8,897 bases of DNA from NCBI GenBank assembly GCA_017545095.1, contig JAFYCU010000067.1, forward strand, positions 1 to 8,897. Reading direction: 5' to 3'. A program made the position numbers and the translations under genes. A model generated the notes under the pieces. It was not told the origin of the DNA. It did not search any database and was given only the letters and a program-made list of their open reading frames with translations. This stretch comes from Muribaculaceae bacterium (GTDB lineage: Bacteria > Bacteroidota > Bacteroidia > Bacteroidales > Muribaculaceae). The stretch's first letter is position 1; each line of letters starts with the position of its first letter. Positions 1-7,870 of this stretch are shown here, piece by piece.

Positions 1-1575
<1,575 letters not shown>

Positions 1576-1619
1576 TTATAGTTGAAGTTATTGGTAATCA
1601 ACAAGTTAATAATTTCGCA

Positions 1620-1633
1620 CGCGTGAGCACGCG
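1620..1633. promoter_or_regulatory. GC-rich dyad in the nifJ leader (possible operator)
   Basis: Two 6-base arms, CGCGTG and CACGCG, are perfectly complementary around a 2-base AG centre. A 2-base centre is too tight for an RNA hairpin, so if it works it is more likely a protein-binding dyad. It lies a little downstream of the candidate nifJ -7 box and about 70 bp before the start codon, in otherwise AT-rich DNA. No regulator is identified; a chance palindrome is possible. Confidence 0.25.
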
Positions 1634-1645
1634 CAAACGAATGTG

Positions 1646-1653
1646 CAAAATTA
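1646..1653 (-). promoter_or_regulatory. Candidate nifJ promoter -7 box
   Basis: The minus strand reads TAATTTTG, a full match to the Bacteroidetes -7 consensus TAnnTTTG, about 95 bp before the nifJ ATG. There is no recognisable TTTG or TTG 19-20 bp upstream, which weakens the call. A rival lies closer to the gene, around 1577-1584: TAACTTTT (7 of 8) with TTG 20 bp upstream. Either would give nifJ an initiation site separate from pta-ackA. Confidence 0.4.
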
Positions 1654-1718
1654 GGAATAATTTTCGAATTATCCGCATTTTTCGTGCCCGAAAGAATGCG
1701 TTTTGGAGTCAACCAATT

Positions 1719-1760
1719 GCAAAAAGCGACTCAAAGGCTTGGTGCTTTGAGTCGCTTTTG
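1719..1760 (-). terminator. Intrinsic terminator after ackA
   Basis: A perfect 15-bp inverted repeat (arms 1722-1736 and 1745-1759, AAAAGCGACTCAAAG and its complement) encloses an 8-base loop. It can be lengthened with a one-base bulge at the base. Read on the minus strand, it starts about 20 bp after the ackA stop and ends in a run of five T, the classic stem plus U-tract form. The plus-strand side also ends in four T, so it could act in both directions. It insulates nifJ from pta-ackA read-through. Confidence 0.9.
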
Positions 1761-1781
1761 CGTTCGTTTGTGTGATGGGTG

Positions 1782-2999
1782 TCAGTCCACAATCTCGCGG
1801 TTTTCGACGATGGCTTCGGTATCGCGGGCAATCATCAGCTCCTCGTCGGTGGGTACCACCACCACTTTCACGCGGCTGTCGGGCGTGCTGATGGGGCCTT
1901 CCTCGCCGCGCACGGTGCGCTCGTTGGCCTCGCGGTCAAACTTCACGCCCAGGAACTCGAGTTGGCGGCACACGGCCTCGCGGGTGTCGGTCTGGTTTTC
2001 GCCCACACCGCCGGTAAAGGCGATGATGTCCACACCGTTCATCTCGGCGGCATAGGCCCCGATGGTTTTCAGGATGCGGTGTTCATACATCTCCAGGGCG
2101 AGCTGTGCACGCTCGTCGCCGGCCTCGATGGCGGCCATTACCTCGCGCATGTCGCTCGACACGCCGGTGATGCCCAGCACGCCGCTCTTCTTGTTGATGA
2201 TGTCGCTCATCTCGCGGGCGGTGTAGCCGTGCTTCTCCATCAGGAAGAAGATGGCCCCGGGATCCACATCGCCGGCGCGTGTGCCCATCATCAGTCCTTC
2301 CACGGGCGTGAGGCCCATGGTGGTGTCGATGCTCTTGCCATGCTCCACGGCGGTGATGCTGGCACCGTTGCCGATGTGGCAGCAGATGATTCGCTGTTCG
2401 TTGCGGTTCACACCCAGCACCTCGCACACGCGGCGCGACACATAGCGGTGGCTGGTGCCGTGGAAGCCATAGCGGCGCACGTGGTCGTCGGTGTAGAACT
2501 TCATGGGCAGCGGATACATGTAGGCACGTGCCGGCATGGTCTGGTGGAAGGCGGTGTCGAACACAGCCACCTGAGTCACGTTGGGCAGCACCTTGTCGAT
2601 GGCCTCGATGCCCATCATGTTCACGGGGTTGTGCAGCGGTGCGATGGCGTAGCATTCCTTGATCATGTCCTTCACCTCGGGGGTGATGCGCACGCTCTGG
2701 CTAAATTTCTCGCCGCCGTGCACCACGCGGTGGCCCACAGCGTCGATTTCGTTGAAGCTCTTGATGCAGCCGTGCTCGGGGTGGGTGAGCGTGTCGAGGA
2801 TGGCTTTGATGGCTCCGTGGTGGTCGGTGATGTCAAGGGGTATCTCCAGCTTCGAGCCGTCGGGCAGTTTGAGTTTGATAAAGGCATCGGGGAGTCCGAT
2901 TTTCTCTACGCCGCCCTCGGCAAGCGTGCGGTTGGCCTTCACTTCGATAAGTTTGTATTTTGCGGAACTGCTGCCGCAATTCAGTACTAAGATGTTCAT
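1782..2999 (-). CDS. ackA: Acetate kinase
   Basis: Transfers phosphate from acetyl phosphate to ADP, giving acetate and ATP: the last, energy-conserving step of acetate fermentation, in the cytosol. The protein has 405 residues, normal for the ASKHA-fold acetokinase family. Visible motifs are the N-terminal phosphate loop LNCGSSSAKY (6-15), HRVVHGG (90-96), FDTAFHQTMP (147-156), GFHGTSHRYVS (178-188), CHIGNGAS (207-214), MGTRAGDVDPG (238-248) and FTGGVGEN (328-335). Asn7, Arg91, Asp148, His180 and Arg241 fall at the same numbers as the catalytic residues of the Methanosarcina thermophila enzyme, and Glu386 probably matches its Glu384. The start at 2999 gives MNILVLNCGSSS, with nothing upstream to extend it. 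It follows pta by 120 bp made almost wholly of tandem repeats with no full consensus promoter, so co-transcription with pta is likely. Confidence 0.98.
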   Translation of the reverse strand: MNILVLNCGSSSAKYKLIEVKANRTLAEGGVEKIGLPDAFIKLKLPDGSKLEIPLDITDHHGAIKAILDTLTHPEHGCIKSFNEIDAVGHRVVHGGEKFSQSVRITPEVKDMIKECYAIAPLHNPVNMMGIEAIDKVLPNVTQVAVFDTAFHQTMPARAYMYPLPMKFYTDDHVRRYGFHGTSHRYVSRRVCEVLGVNRNEQRIICCHIGNGASITAVEHGKSIDTTMGLTPVEGLMMGTRAGDVDPGAIFFLMEKHGYTAREMSDIINKKSGVLGITGVSSDMREVMAAIEAGDERAQLALEMYEHRILKTIGAYAAEMNGVDIIAFTGGVGENQTDTREAVCRQLEFLGVKFDREANERTVRGEEGPISTPDSRVKVVVVPTDEELMIARDTEAIVENREIVD

Positions 3000-3016
3000 G
3001 TTGAGTGATGAGTGAA

Positions 3017-3066
3017 ACTAGTTGACTAGTAAAACTAGTGAGACTAGTAAAACTAGTGAGACTAGT
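3017..3066. repeat. ACTAGT palindrome array, six copies at 9-bp pitch
   Basis: The 6-bp palindrome ACTAGT occurs at 3017, 3025, 3034, 3043, 3052 and 3061 (spacing 8, 9, 9, 9, 9). Most of it is an 18-bp unit, ACTAGTAAAACTAGTGAG, present as two exact tandem copies (3025-3042 and 3043-3060) with a partial copy on each side. In RNA, neighbouring palindromes can pair as 6-bp stems with 3-base loops, giving several mutually exclusive hairpins just before the ackA start. No gene is encoded here. It may be a repeat expanded by slippage, or a binding array; the sequence alone does not decide. Confidence 0.92.
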
Positions 3067-3082
3067 GATAAAAATATAGCTT

Positions 3083-3117
3083 GCTTCTCGCTTCTCGGTT
3101 CTCGCTTCTCGCTTCTC
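3083..3117 (-). repeat. 7-bp tandem repeat, five units (GAGAAGC / GAAGCGA)
   Basis: Five consecutive 7-bp units read GAGAAGC on the minus strand; only the middle one differs, by one base (GAGAACC). The tract begins 2 bp after the pta stop codon. A 16-bp A/T-rich spacer (3067-3082) separates it from the ACTAGT array. The unit is close to the GATGCRA tract at 7871-7898. A 7-bp period shifts the reading frame in every copy, so it is not a coding repeat. Confidence 0.92.
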
Positions 3118-3119
3118 CT

Positions 3120-4127
3120 TCACACGCCTATGGCTTGGTTGCAGGTGAGGATCACGGTCTTGTAGATGTCTTCTTCGTTGCAACCACGCGAGAGGTCGTT
3201 GACGGGTGCTGCGAGTCCTTGCAACACCGGTCCCACGGCGGTGGCTCCGCCCAGTCGCTGCACGAGCTTGTAGGCGATGTTGCCCACGCCCAGGTCGGGG
3301 AACACCAGCACGTTGGCGTGTCCGGCGATGTCGCTGCCTGGGGCCTTGCTGGCTCCCACGCTGGGCACCAGGGCGGCATCGGCCTGCAGCTCGCCGTCGA
3401 TCTTCATGTTGGGGTTCATCTCGCGGGCCAGACGCGTGGCTTCCACCACCTTGTCCACATTCTCGTGCTTGGCGCTTCCCTTGGTCGAGAAGCTCAGCAT
3501 GGCCACCTTGGGGTCGATGCCGGCGAGCACGCGTGCGGTTTTCTCGGCCGAGACGGCAATCTGGGCCAACTCCTCGGCGTTGGGGTTGGGAAGCACGGCA
3601 CAGTCGGCAAACACCATGATGCCGCGTTCGCCATAGGGCACGCCCTCGGGCAGGAGCATGATGAAAGCACCGCTCACCACCTTGATACCGGGAGCGGTCT
3701 TCAGCACCTGGAAGGCGGCGCGAAGCACGTTGCCGGTGGTGTTCTGTGCTCCAGCCACCTGGCCGTCGGCATCGCCGTGCTTGATGAGCAGACAGCCCAG
3801 ATAGAGCGGGTCGGCAGCTTTCTTGCGGGCCTCCTCAATGGTGATGCCTTTGCTCTTGCGCAGCTCAAAGAAGAGCTGTGCATAAGGCTCCAGTGCGGCA
3901 CTGTCGGCGGGGTCGATGATGGTTGCGCCGTCGAGGTGGGTGAGTTCCAGCTCACGGGCTTTGCCCATGATTTCGTCGCGGTTGCCAATAAAGATGATGT
4001 TGGCCACTTGGTCGGCCATCAGACGGTCGGTTGCACGCATGGTGCGCGGTTCGGTGCTCTCGGGCAGCACAATGCGCTGGCGATTGGCTACCGCCTTGGC
4101 GCGTAATTCTCCAAACACAGGTTCCAT
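3120..4127 (-). CDS. pta: Phosphate acetyltransferase (phosphotransacetylase), short form
   Basis: Converts acetyl-CoA and phosphate to acetyl phosphate and CoA, feeding the acetate kinase encoded next. Its 335 residues match the short PTA_PTB-family enzyme, without the N-terminal DRTGG/P-loop regulatory part of the long E. coli form. Visible motifs include RIVLPES (18-24), [17 protein letters not shown] (111-127), [20 protein letters not shown] (162-181), [11 protein letters not shown] (208-218), [11 protein letters not shown] (245-255), [17 protein letters not shown] (276-292) and the active-site region PVNDLSRGC (308-316), where Ser313-Arg314 probably match the catalytic Ser-Arg pair of the Methanosarcina enzyme. 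The start at 4127 gives [12 protein letters not shown], a usual beginning for the family. It is the first gene of the likely pta-ackA transcript, with a TAACTTTG promoter box about 40 bp upstream. Confidence 0.97.
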   Translation of the reverse strand: MEPVFGELRAKAVANRQRIVLPESTEPRTMRATDRLMADQVANIIFIGNRDEIMGKARELELTHLDGATIIDPADSAALEPYAQLFFELRKSKGITIEEARKKAADPLYLGCLLIKHGDADGQVAGAQNTTGNVLRAAFQVLKTAPGIKVVSGAFIMLLPEGVPYGERGIMVFADCAVLPNPNAEELAQIAVSAEKTARVLAGIDPKVAMLSFSTKGSAKHENVDKVVEATRLAREMNPNMKIDGELQADAALVPSVGASKAPGSDIAGHANVLVFPDLGVGNIAYKLVQRLGGATAVGPVLQGLAAPVNDLSRGCNEEDIYKTVILTCNQAIGV

Positions 4128-4165
4128 GTTGTTGGTTCTTGGTATAGGTTGTTGTAATCAAGTCG

Positions 4166-4173
4166 CAAAGTTA
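4166..4173 (-). promoter_or_regulatory. Likely pta-ackA promoter -7 box
   Basis: The minus strand reads TAACTTTG, a full TAnnTTTG match, 38 bp before the pta ATG. Transcription would start near 4158, giving a leader of about 30 bases. A clear -33 TTTG is missing at 19-20 bp; the nearest TTG is too close (12 bp). The same 8-mer occurs in the better-formed promoter at 7012-7019. Confidence 0.55.
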
Positions 4174-4287
4174 ATCATAATTCGCCAATTGGTGAGCATC
4201 TGTCACGAGTTTTTATAAACTTTAGCAAAGGCGAAAGAGCGGCACGGTTGACACTAGAGCACTTGTGGGGGCAACTTGTCGATAGTT

Positions 4288-4327
4288 ACCATGCACAATC
4301 CCGATGTTTTGAGGGATTGTGCATGGT
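4288..4327 (-). terminator. Strong hairpin after the LRR gene, without a U tract
   Basis: Perfect 15-bp arms (4288-4302 and 4313-4327, ACCATGCACAATCCC and its complement) enclose a 10-base loop. It begins about 45 bp after the LRR gene's stop and lies before the pta promoter, the place for a terminator or a 3'-end stabiliser. Neither strand shows a T run after the stem, so intrinsic termination is doubtful. It may protect the mRNA 3' end, or the stretch could be a protein-binding or other inverted repeat. The rest of the 243-bp gap (4128-4370) shows only the pta promoter and a 6-bp direct repeat, ACTTGT, at 4261 and 4274. Confidence 0.6.
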
Positions 4328-4370
4328 GATTCAGCAGTGAGTGGGTCATGTCGGTTCCACACCATGATGT

Positions 4371-6215
4371 TCAGTTCAATGGCAGGATGCGCTTGAAGTT
4401 CTTCCAGTTTTTTGCTTTTTTGTAGGCCTCGACGGCTGTGCCAGGCACATACAGCTCCAGCTTGTCGTTGCTCACCTTGTCGAGTTGGGGTGGGGTGGTG
4501 GCGTGGCACTCAATGCGTAGCAGGCTGTTGCATTTCTCGGCAACCTTTTTGCCCACGTGGGTGATGGTGGCTGGTAGTGCGAGCTTGATGATGGCCGTCT
4601 CGCGCAAGGCGTTGTCGCCGATGGTGCGCATCGCATCGCCCAAATCTACCACTGATAGGGATTTGCACTGGCGGAAGGCTTCTTTGTCGATGGTGGAGCA
4701 TTGGGCGGGAATGGTGATGCGGGTCAGGCTGGTGCATTCGCGAAAAGCCTCCTTGCCGATGGTCGTGAGGTTGTCGCTCAGGGTGACGGTGGTGAGCCGC
4801 GAGCAGCCTTTGAAAGCTTTTTCATCGATTATGGTCACTGTGGCCGGCAGGTGAACCTGTGTGAGGCTGGTGCAGTTCTCAAAAGCTTGCTGTGGCACAG
4901 TGGTGAGCTGGTCGCTGATGGTGAAGTTGGTGAGTGACGAACAGCCGGCACACACTTTCTTGGCCAGCTGTGTAACGCCGGGCATGGCGAGGCTTTGCAG
5001 CTGCGAGCAGCCATCGAAGGTCGATTCGCCGAGGGCTGTCACGCTGGTGGGCAGCTGGAGCTGGGTGAGTGACGTGCAGCCATGGAATGCTCCCTTGCCA
5101 AGCGTGGTCACGCCATCGGCGATGGAAATGGAGGCGAGATGCTTGCATTGGTCGAAGGCAAAGCTGCCAATCACCTCCAGTGATGCCGGGCAGTGGATGG
5201 ATTGCAGCCCACAGCTGTAGAACGCGTTGCTATTGATTGTGGTTACATCGTTGGGTACGGTAAACGCGCCGCCGCGAGCCGCCGGGAACAGGAGGAGCGT
5301 CTTGCCCGAGGCATCATAGAGCACACCGTCTTCGGTGCTGTAGTAGCGGCTGCCGTAGTCCACGGTGATTTCTTCCAATTTGGGCAGGTAGCCCAAGTCG
5401 TTGTTGCTCACTTTCACTCCGGCTGGCAGGCACAGCGTGGTGAGTGCCGTTTTCTCAAACGCCTTGGCACCCAACACCTCCAGACTGTTTGGCAGGGTGA
5501 TGCGCCGCAAAGCCGTGTTCTCGAAAGCCTTGTCGCCAATCTCGGTCAGCGAGCGCGGCAACGACACGTCGGCAAGCTTGGAACAGCCGCTGAAGCATTC
5601 GTTCCCAATACGCTGCAAGCCGTCGGAAAGGGCGATGTAGTTGAGACGTGAGCAGTTCTCGAAAGCCTCATCGCCTATTGAGCGCACGCTGGGTGGCATA
5701 ATCACCTCTTCCAGCTCATAACACCCGCGCAGGGCATGATGGTCGATGCGTTTCAGGCGTTCGGGCAGCACGATTGAGCGCAGGTGGCTGGCATAGCTCA
5801 ACCCGTCGCCTAGCACATCGTGCTCGCCACGGGAATTGAACAGTCCGGAGCCGCCTGAGCCGATGATGCGTGCGCGTTCCAGCTCCAGATCGATGTAGTT
5901 GTCGGTGCGTCGGTCACTGTTGTCGATGCAGCGCGACCGGCCGCAAAGATTCTTGAGGAACTTGAAGTCGTTCACGTCGAGCGGCCCCTCGATGTGGAGC
6001 AGGCGCACGCGGTCGGTCATGTCTTTGGGAAACTGGCTCTCGAGGACGCCAGCTTCGCGAACCCTGATTTCCACCACATCGCCATAGGTGTTGCTGTGGG
6101 CATAACGTTCGCGGTAGCGGCGGTCGCCATTGTGGCCATATTGGGCACTGGCGGCAAACGCCGTGCAGGCGATAAGCAGCATCGCGAGCGGACGGATGAG
6201 CAGGTGTGGTATCAT
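4371..6215 (-). CDS. Exported leucine-rich-repeat protein, BspA-like (LRR_5)
   Basis: A 614-residue protein with an export signal (residues 1-24: Arg8, hydrophobic stretch from 10, then AASA|Q, a signal peptidase I site). LIAC at 14-17 also fits a lipobox, so a lipoprotein is possible. Residues 45-140 form a non-repeat N-terminal region. From about 145 to 570 run roughly sixteen copies of a 20-23 residue repeat of the form L..I.LP..L..IG..AF..C, the Treponema/BspA type. They are interrupted at about 268-322 by a segment with STEDGVLYDASGKTLLLFP, a common insert in this family. The C terminus (LYVPGTAVEAYKKAKNW, 588-604) is the usual BspA-like end; no type IX secretion domain is seen. Family members are cell-surface proteins, some binding host or microbial ligands; the ligand here is unknown. 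The start overlaps the stop of the phosphoesterase gene by ATGA, so translation is probably coupled. Confidence 0.93.
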   Translation of the reverse strand: MIPHLLIRPLAMLLIACTAFAASAQYGHNGDRRYRERYAHSNTYGDVVEIRVREAGVLESQFPKDMTDRVRLLHIEGPLDVNDFKFLKNLCGRSRCIDNSDRRTDNYIDLELERARIIGSGGSGLFNSRGEHDVLGDGLSYASHLRSIVLPERLKRIDHHALRGCYELEEVIMPPSVRSIGDEAFENCSRLNYIALSDGLQRIGNECFSGCSKLADVSLPRSLTEIGDKAFENTALRRITLPNSLEVLGAKAFEKTALTTLCLPAGVKVSNNDLGYLPKLEEITVDYGSRYYSTEDGVLYDASGKTLLLFPAARGGAFTVPNDVTTINSNAFYSCGLQSIHCPASLEVIGSFAFDQCKHLASISIADGVTTLGKGAFHGCTSLTQLQLPTSVTALGESTFDGCSQLQSLAMPGVTQLAKKVCAGCSSLTNFTISDQLTTVPQQAFENCTSLTQVHLPATVTIIDEKAFKGCSRLTTVTLSDNLTTIGKEAFRECTSLTRITIPAQCSTIDKEAFRQCKSLSVVDLGDAMRTIGDNALRETAIIKLALPATITHVGKKVAEKCNSLLRIECHATTPPQLDKVSNDKLELYVPGTAVEAYKKAKNWKNFKRILPLN

Positions 6216-6970
6216 GGCTTGTCGATGTCGGGGTTGGGGATGCGGGTGTAGTTGAATGGGTCGTTGTCGTCGAGTTCAAAGGCTCGTGCGCAGTCGAGCA
6301 TCATCCACCGTTGTTCGGGTCGCACCACCTCGCCACGGTATTCGCGCACGCCGGTATCGACGTTGCGCAGCGCTTGCAGCGTGTGGCCGAACACTTGCGG
6401 CACGGGACTGGTGACATCGAGGTGCTCGCTTACGTCGGCCCACACACACGAGCCGTGGCGGTTCCAGCCGCCGCGACGCTCGCTCACCATGGCCATCGTG
6501 CTCAGGCCAAGCAGGCTGTCGAGCAGCGTGTTGATGGATGCCGCGTTCATCTCCACCAGCAGCTCGGGGTGTCTCTCGTGCATCTCGTCGAGCCACGCCT
6601 GCAAGCAGCCGGCATGGGTGAACAGCGTGCCATTCAGCTCGTAGGCGAGTTTGAACAGCGAGCGGTGCTCGGTGAGCACAGGGCCGGCCTGCTCGGCAAA
6701 CCAGCGGTTGTAGCGCGACGACCGGCCGGCAGCTCCCGTGATGTAGTGCAGGTCGTGGTTGCCCAGCAGCAGCGTCACCTTGTCGGGATTCGCCTCGCCG
6801 AGGGCGATAATGTCTTTCAGCCCTTCAAACGCGTCGGGAGGGTTCACACCATCGAAGCCATAGGGGTCGAGGTAGTCGCCCAGAAACACCACATGGCTGT
6901 AACGGTCAAGATGCTGGCACGGCTCGCGCCAAAAGTTGCGCCCATGCACATCGGGGATCACGAGTATCAT
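6212..6970 (-). CDS. Calcineurin-like metallophosphoesterase (PPP-type)
   Basis: A 252-residue cytosolic two-metal phosphoesterase; the substrate cannot be told from sequence. All core motifs are present in order: PDVHG (6-10, metal ligands Asp7 and His9), GDYLDP (31-36, Asp32), GNHD (70-73), THAG (118-121, His119) and GHT (195-197, His196), followed by MLDCARAFEL (224-233), the usual terminal strand. This arrangement resembles bacterial PPP-family phosphatases and diadenosine tetraphosphatases. There is no signal peptide. The start at 6970 places the first motif at residue 7, typical for the family. It is the first gene of a two-gene unit and overlaps the LRR gene by 4 bp; no functional tie between a cytosolic phosphoesterase and a surface LRR protein is obvious. 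A good promoter lies about 42 bp upstream. Confidence 0.93.
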   Translation of the reverse strand: MILVIPDVHGRNFWREPCQHLDRYSHVVFLGDYLDPYGFDGVNPPDAFEGLKDIIALGEANPDKVTLLLGNHDLHYITGAAGRSSRYNRWFAEQAGPVLTEHRSLFKLAYELNGTLFTHAGCLQAWLDEMHERHPELLVEMNAASINTLLDSLLGLSTMAMVSERRGGWNRHGSCVWADVSEHLDVTSPVPQVFGHTLQALRNVDTGVREYRGEVVRPEQRWMMLDCARAFELDDNDPFNYTRIPNPDIDKP

Positions 6971-7011
6971 ATCTTAAAAGGGTTTATGGTTGTAGTTTTC
7001 GTTTGAGTTTG

Positions 7012-7042
7012 CAAAGTTACGAATAAATGGATAATGCACAAT
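7012..7042 (-). promoter_or_regulatory. Promoter of the phosphoesterase-LRR unit
   Basis: The minus strand reads ATTG (7042-7039), 19 bp, then TAACTTTG (7019-7012). This matches the Bacteroidetes primary sigma consensus TTTG-N19-TAnnTTTG at all but one position. Transcription would start near 7005, about 35 bases before the ATG at 6970. The -33 element lies inside the 14-bp repeat at 7026-7053. Confidence 0.75.
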
Positions 7043-7053
7043 GGATGATGCGC
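7026..7053. repeat. 14-bp imperfect tandem repeat, two units
   Basis: Units at 7026-7039 (AATGGATAATGCAC) and 7040-7053 (AATGGATGATGCGC) match at 12 of 14 positions. The second contains GATGCGC, one base from the GATGCGA unit at 7871. The tract spans the -33 element of the phosphoesterase promoter. The remainder of the 6971-7100 gap is a G-rich stretch on the plus strand (7062-7089) with no clear hairpin terminator for the HAD gene. Confidence 0.6.
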
Positions 7054-7100
7054 ACTTTTTTGGGGGAGGCCCAACGGGATTTTGGGGGGTGTTTCTTGCA

Positions 7101-7832
7101 TCACTCCGTGAGCAGTACTGCGGCCTGTTGCAGGTGGTCGACCTCGGCGGTGACGGTGCCCGGCACGGCGGGGCGGCGTTTGGCGTTGTAGTAGATGGTG
7201 AGCCAGCCGGCATCGTGGGCGCCATGGATGTCGGTGTCGGGGTCATCGCCAATCATCACCACCTGGGCGGCCCAGGCCCCCACGCGGCGCAGGGCGTAGT
7301 CGAAAATGCCCCGCTGCGGCTTGGTAATGCCGCAGTCGTCGCTGAGCACCATACCGTCGAGCAAGTGCAGCACACCCGCACTGAGCAGCTTGCGCTGCTG
7401 CACCCCGGCAAAGCCGTTGCTGAGCACAAACACCCGCTTGCCACTCGCTTTAAGTCGGGTGAGCAACTCCTGCGCACCTGGCACTAGAAGTGGTTGCTCG
7501 GCCAAGCAGGCCAAATACCACTCATTCATTGCCGCACCCAGGGCCGTGCAGTCGGCTGTGTAGCCGATGCGCTGCAACACATGGCGAAAACGCTCGGCGA
7601 GCAAGTAGTCGCGTTCCACCTGACCATGATGATAGGCGTGCCACAGCTCGCTGTTGCGGCGCTCATAGGTGGAGGCAAACACCTCGTAGGCGGGATGCCA
7701 ATGATCGGTAACAAAATGGTCAAATGTGCGGCGAAGAGCCACAGCACTGTTCGACGAAAAATCCCACAGCGTGTCGTCGAGGTCGATAAACACCGTCGTC
7801 ACCAACCCGAAAAGATGAGCATCATTTTCCAT
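7101..7832 (-). CDS. HAD-superfamily hydrolase, YjjG-like nucleotidase family
   Basis: A cytosolic HAD subfamily IA phosphatase of 243 residues. Relatives of the YjjG/YfnB type dephosphorylate nucleoside monophosphates, including non-canonical pyrimidines; that substrate is inferred from family likeness only. Motif I is VFIDLDDTLW (14-23; nucleophile Asp17, acid/base Asp19), followed by an alpha-helical cap (about 28-115). Motif II is VFVLSNG (134-140, Ser138), motif III is ITKPQRGIF (169-177, Lys171) and motif IV is VMIGDDPDTDIHGA (192-205, Asp196, Asp197 and Asp201). The first ATG (7832) leaves 16 residues before the nucleophile, where relatives usually have about 7-9. A consensus promoter predicts the transcript to begin at about this ATG. 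The TTG at 7805 or GTG at 7802 would give a normal N terminus and may be the real start. The gene appears to be transcribed alone. Confidence 0.9.
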   Translation of the reverse strand: MENDAHLFGLVTTVFIDLDDTLWDFSSNSAVALRRTFDHFVTDHWHPAYEVFASTYERRNSELWHAYHHGQVERDYLLAERFRHVLQRIGYTADCTALGAAMNEWYLACLAEQPLLVPGAQELLTRLKASGKRVFVLSNGFAGVQQRKLLSAGVLHLLDGMVLSDDCGITKPQRGIFDYALRRVGAWAAQVVMIGDDPDTDIHGAHDAGWLTIYYNAKRRPAVPGTVTAEVDHLQQAAVLLTE

Positions 7833-7836
7833 GCCG

Positions 7837-7867
7837 CAAATTTACAAAGAATCCCTGAAATGGCAAA
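7837..7867 (-). promoter_or_regulatory. Consensus promoter directly at the HAD gene start
   Basis: The minus strand reads TTTG (7867-7864), exactly 19 bp, then TAAATTTG (7844-7837): a perfect TTTG-N19-TAnnTTTG. The expected transcription start, a few bases past the -7 box, falls at about 7829-7832, on the first ATG of the HAD gene. Either the mRNA is leaderless or translation begins further in. The GATGCRA repeat tract starts 3 bp upstream of the -33 box. Confidence 0.8.
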
Positions 7868-7870
7868 AAA

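Noticed and set aside
1779..2990. A 403-codon plus-strand frame antisense to ackA
   Set aside because: It is nearly coextensive with ackA, His/Val/Ala-rich and without recognisable domains; ackA itself has every catalytic residue in place.
3017..3117. CRISPR array
   Set aside because: The repeats are 6-9 bp, directly abutting or with 2-3 base gaps; there are no spacers of 25-40 bp and no cas genes.
2833..3183. A 116-codon minus-strand frame across the repeats, with KREA- and TSLTSF-like translated repeats
   Set aside because: It overlaps the ends of pta and ackA out of frame. The repeating peptide is only the translation of the 7-bp and 9-bp DNA repeats. A 7-bp period does not preserve a reading frame, which argues against coding selection.
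3081..4106. A 341-codon plus-strand frame antisense to pta
   Set aside because: Same shadow effect over a clear pta gene; part of it translates the 7-bp repeat.
4222..4509. A 95-codon minus-strand frame between pta and the LRR gene
   Set aside because: It overlaps the LRR 3' end in another frame and runs through the 15-bp hairpin; no motifs are seen.
7062..7089. G-quadruplex from plus-strand G runs (7062-7066, 7076-7078, 7084-7089)
   Set aside because: There are only three separate runs of three or more G; a fourth requires splitting the last run with no loop. The C-rich minus-strand RNA could be a Rho-loading region after the HAD gene, but nothing further supports that.
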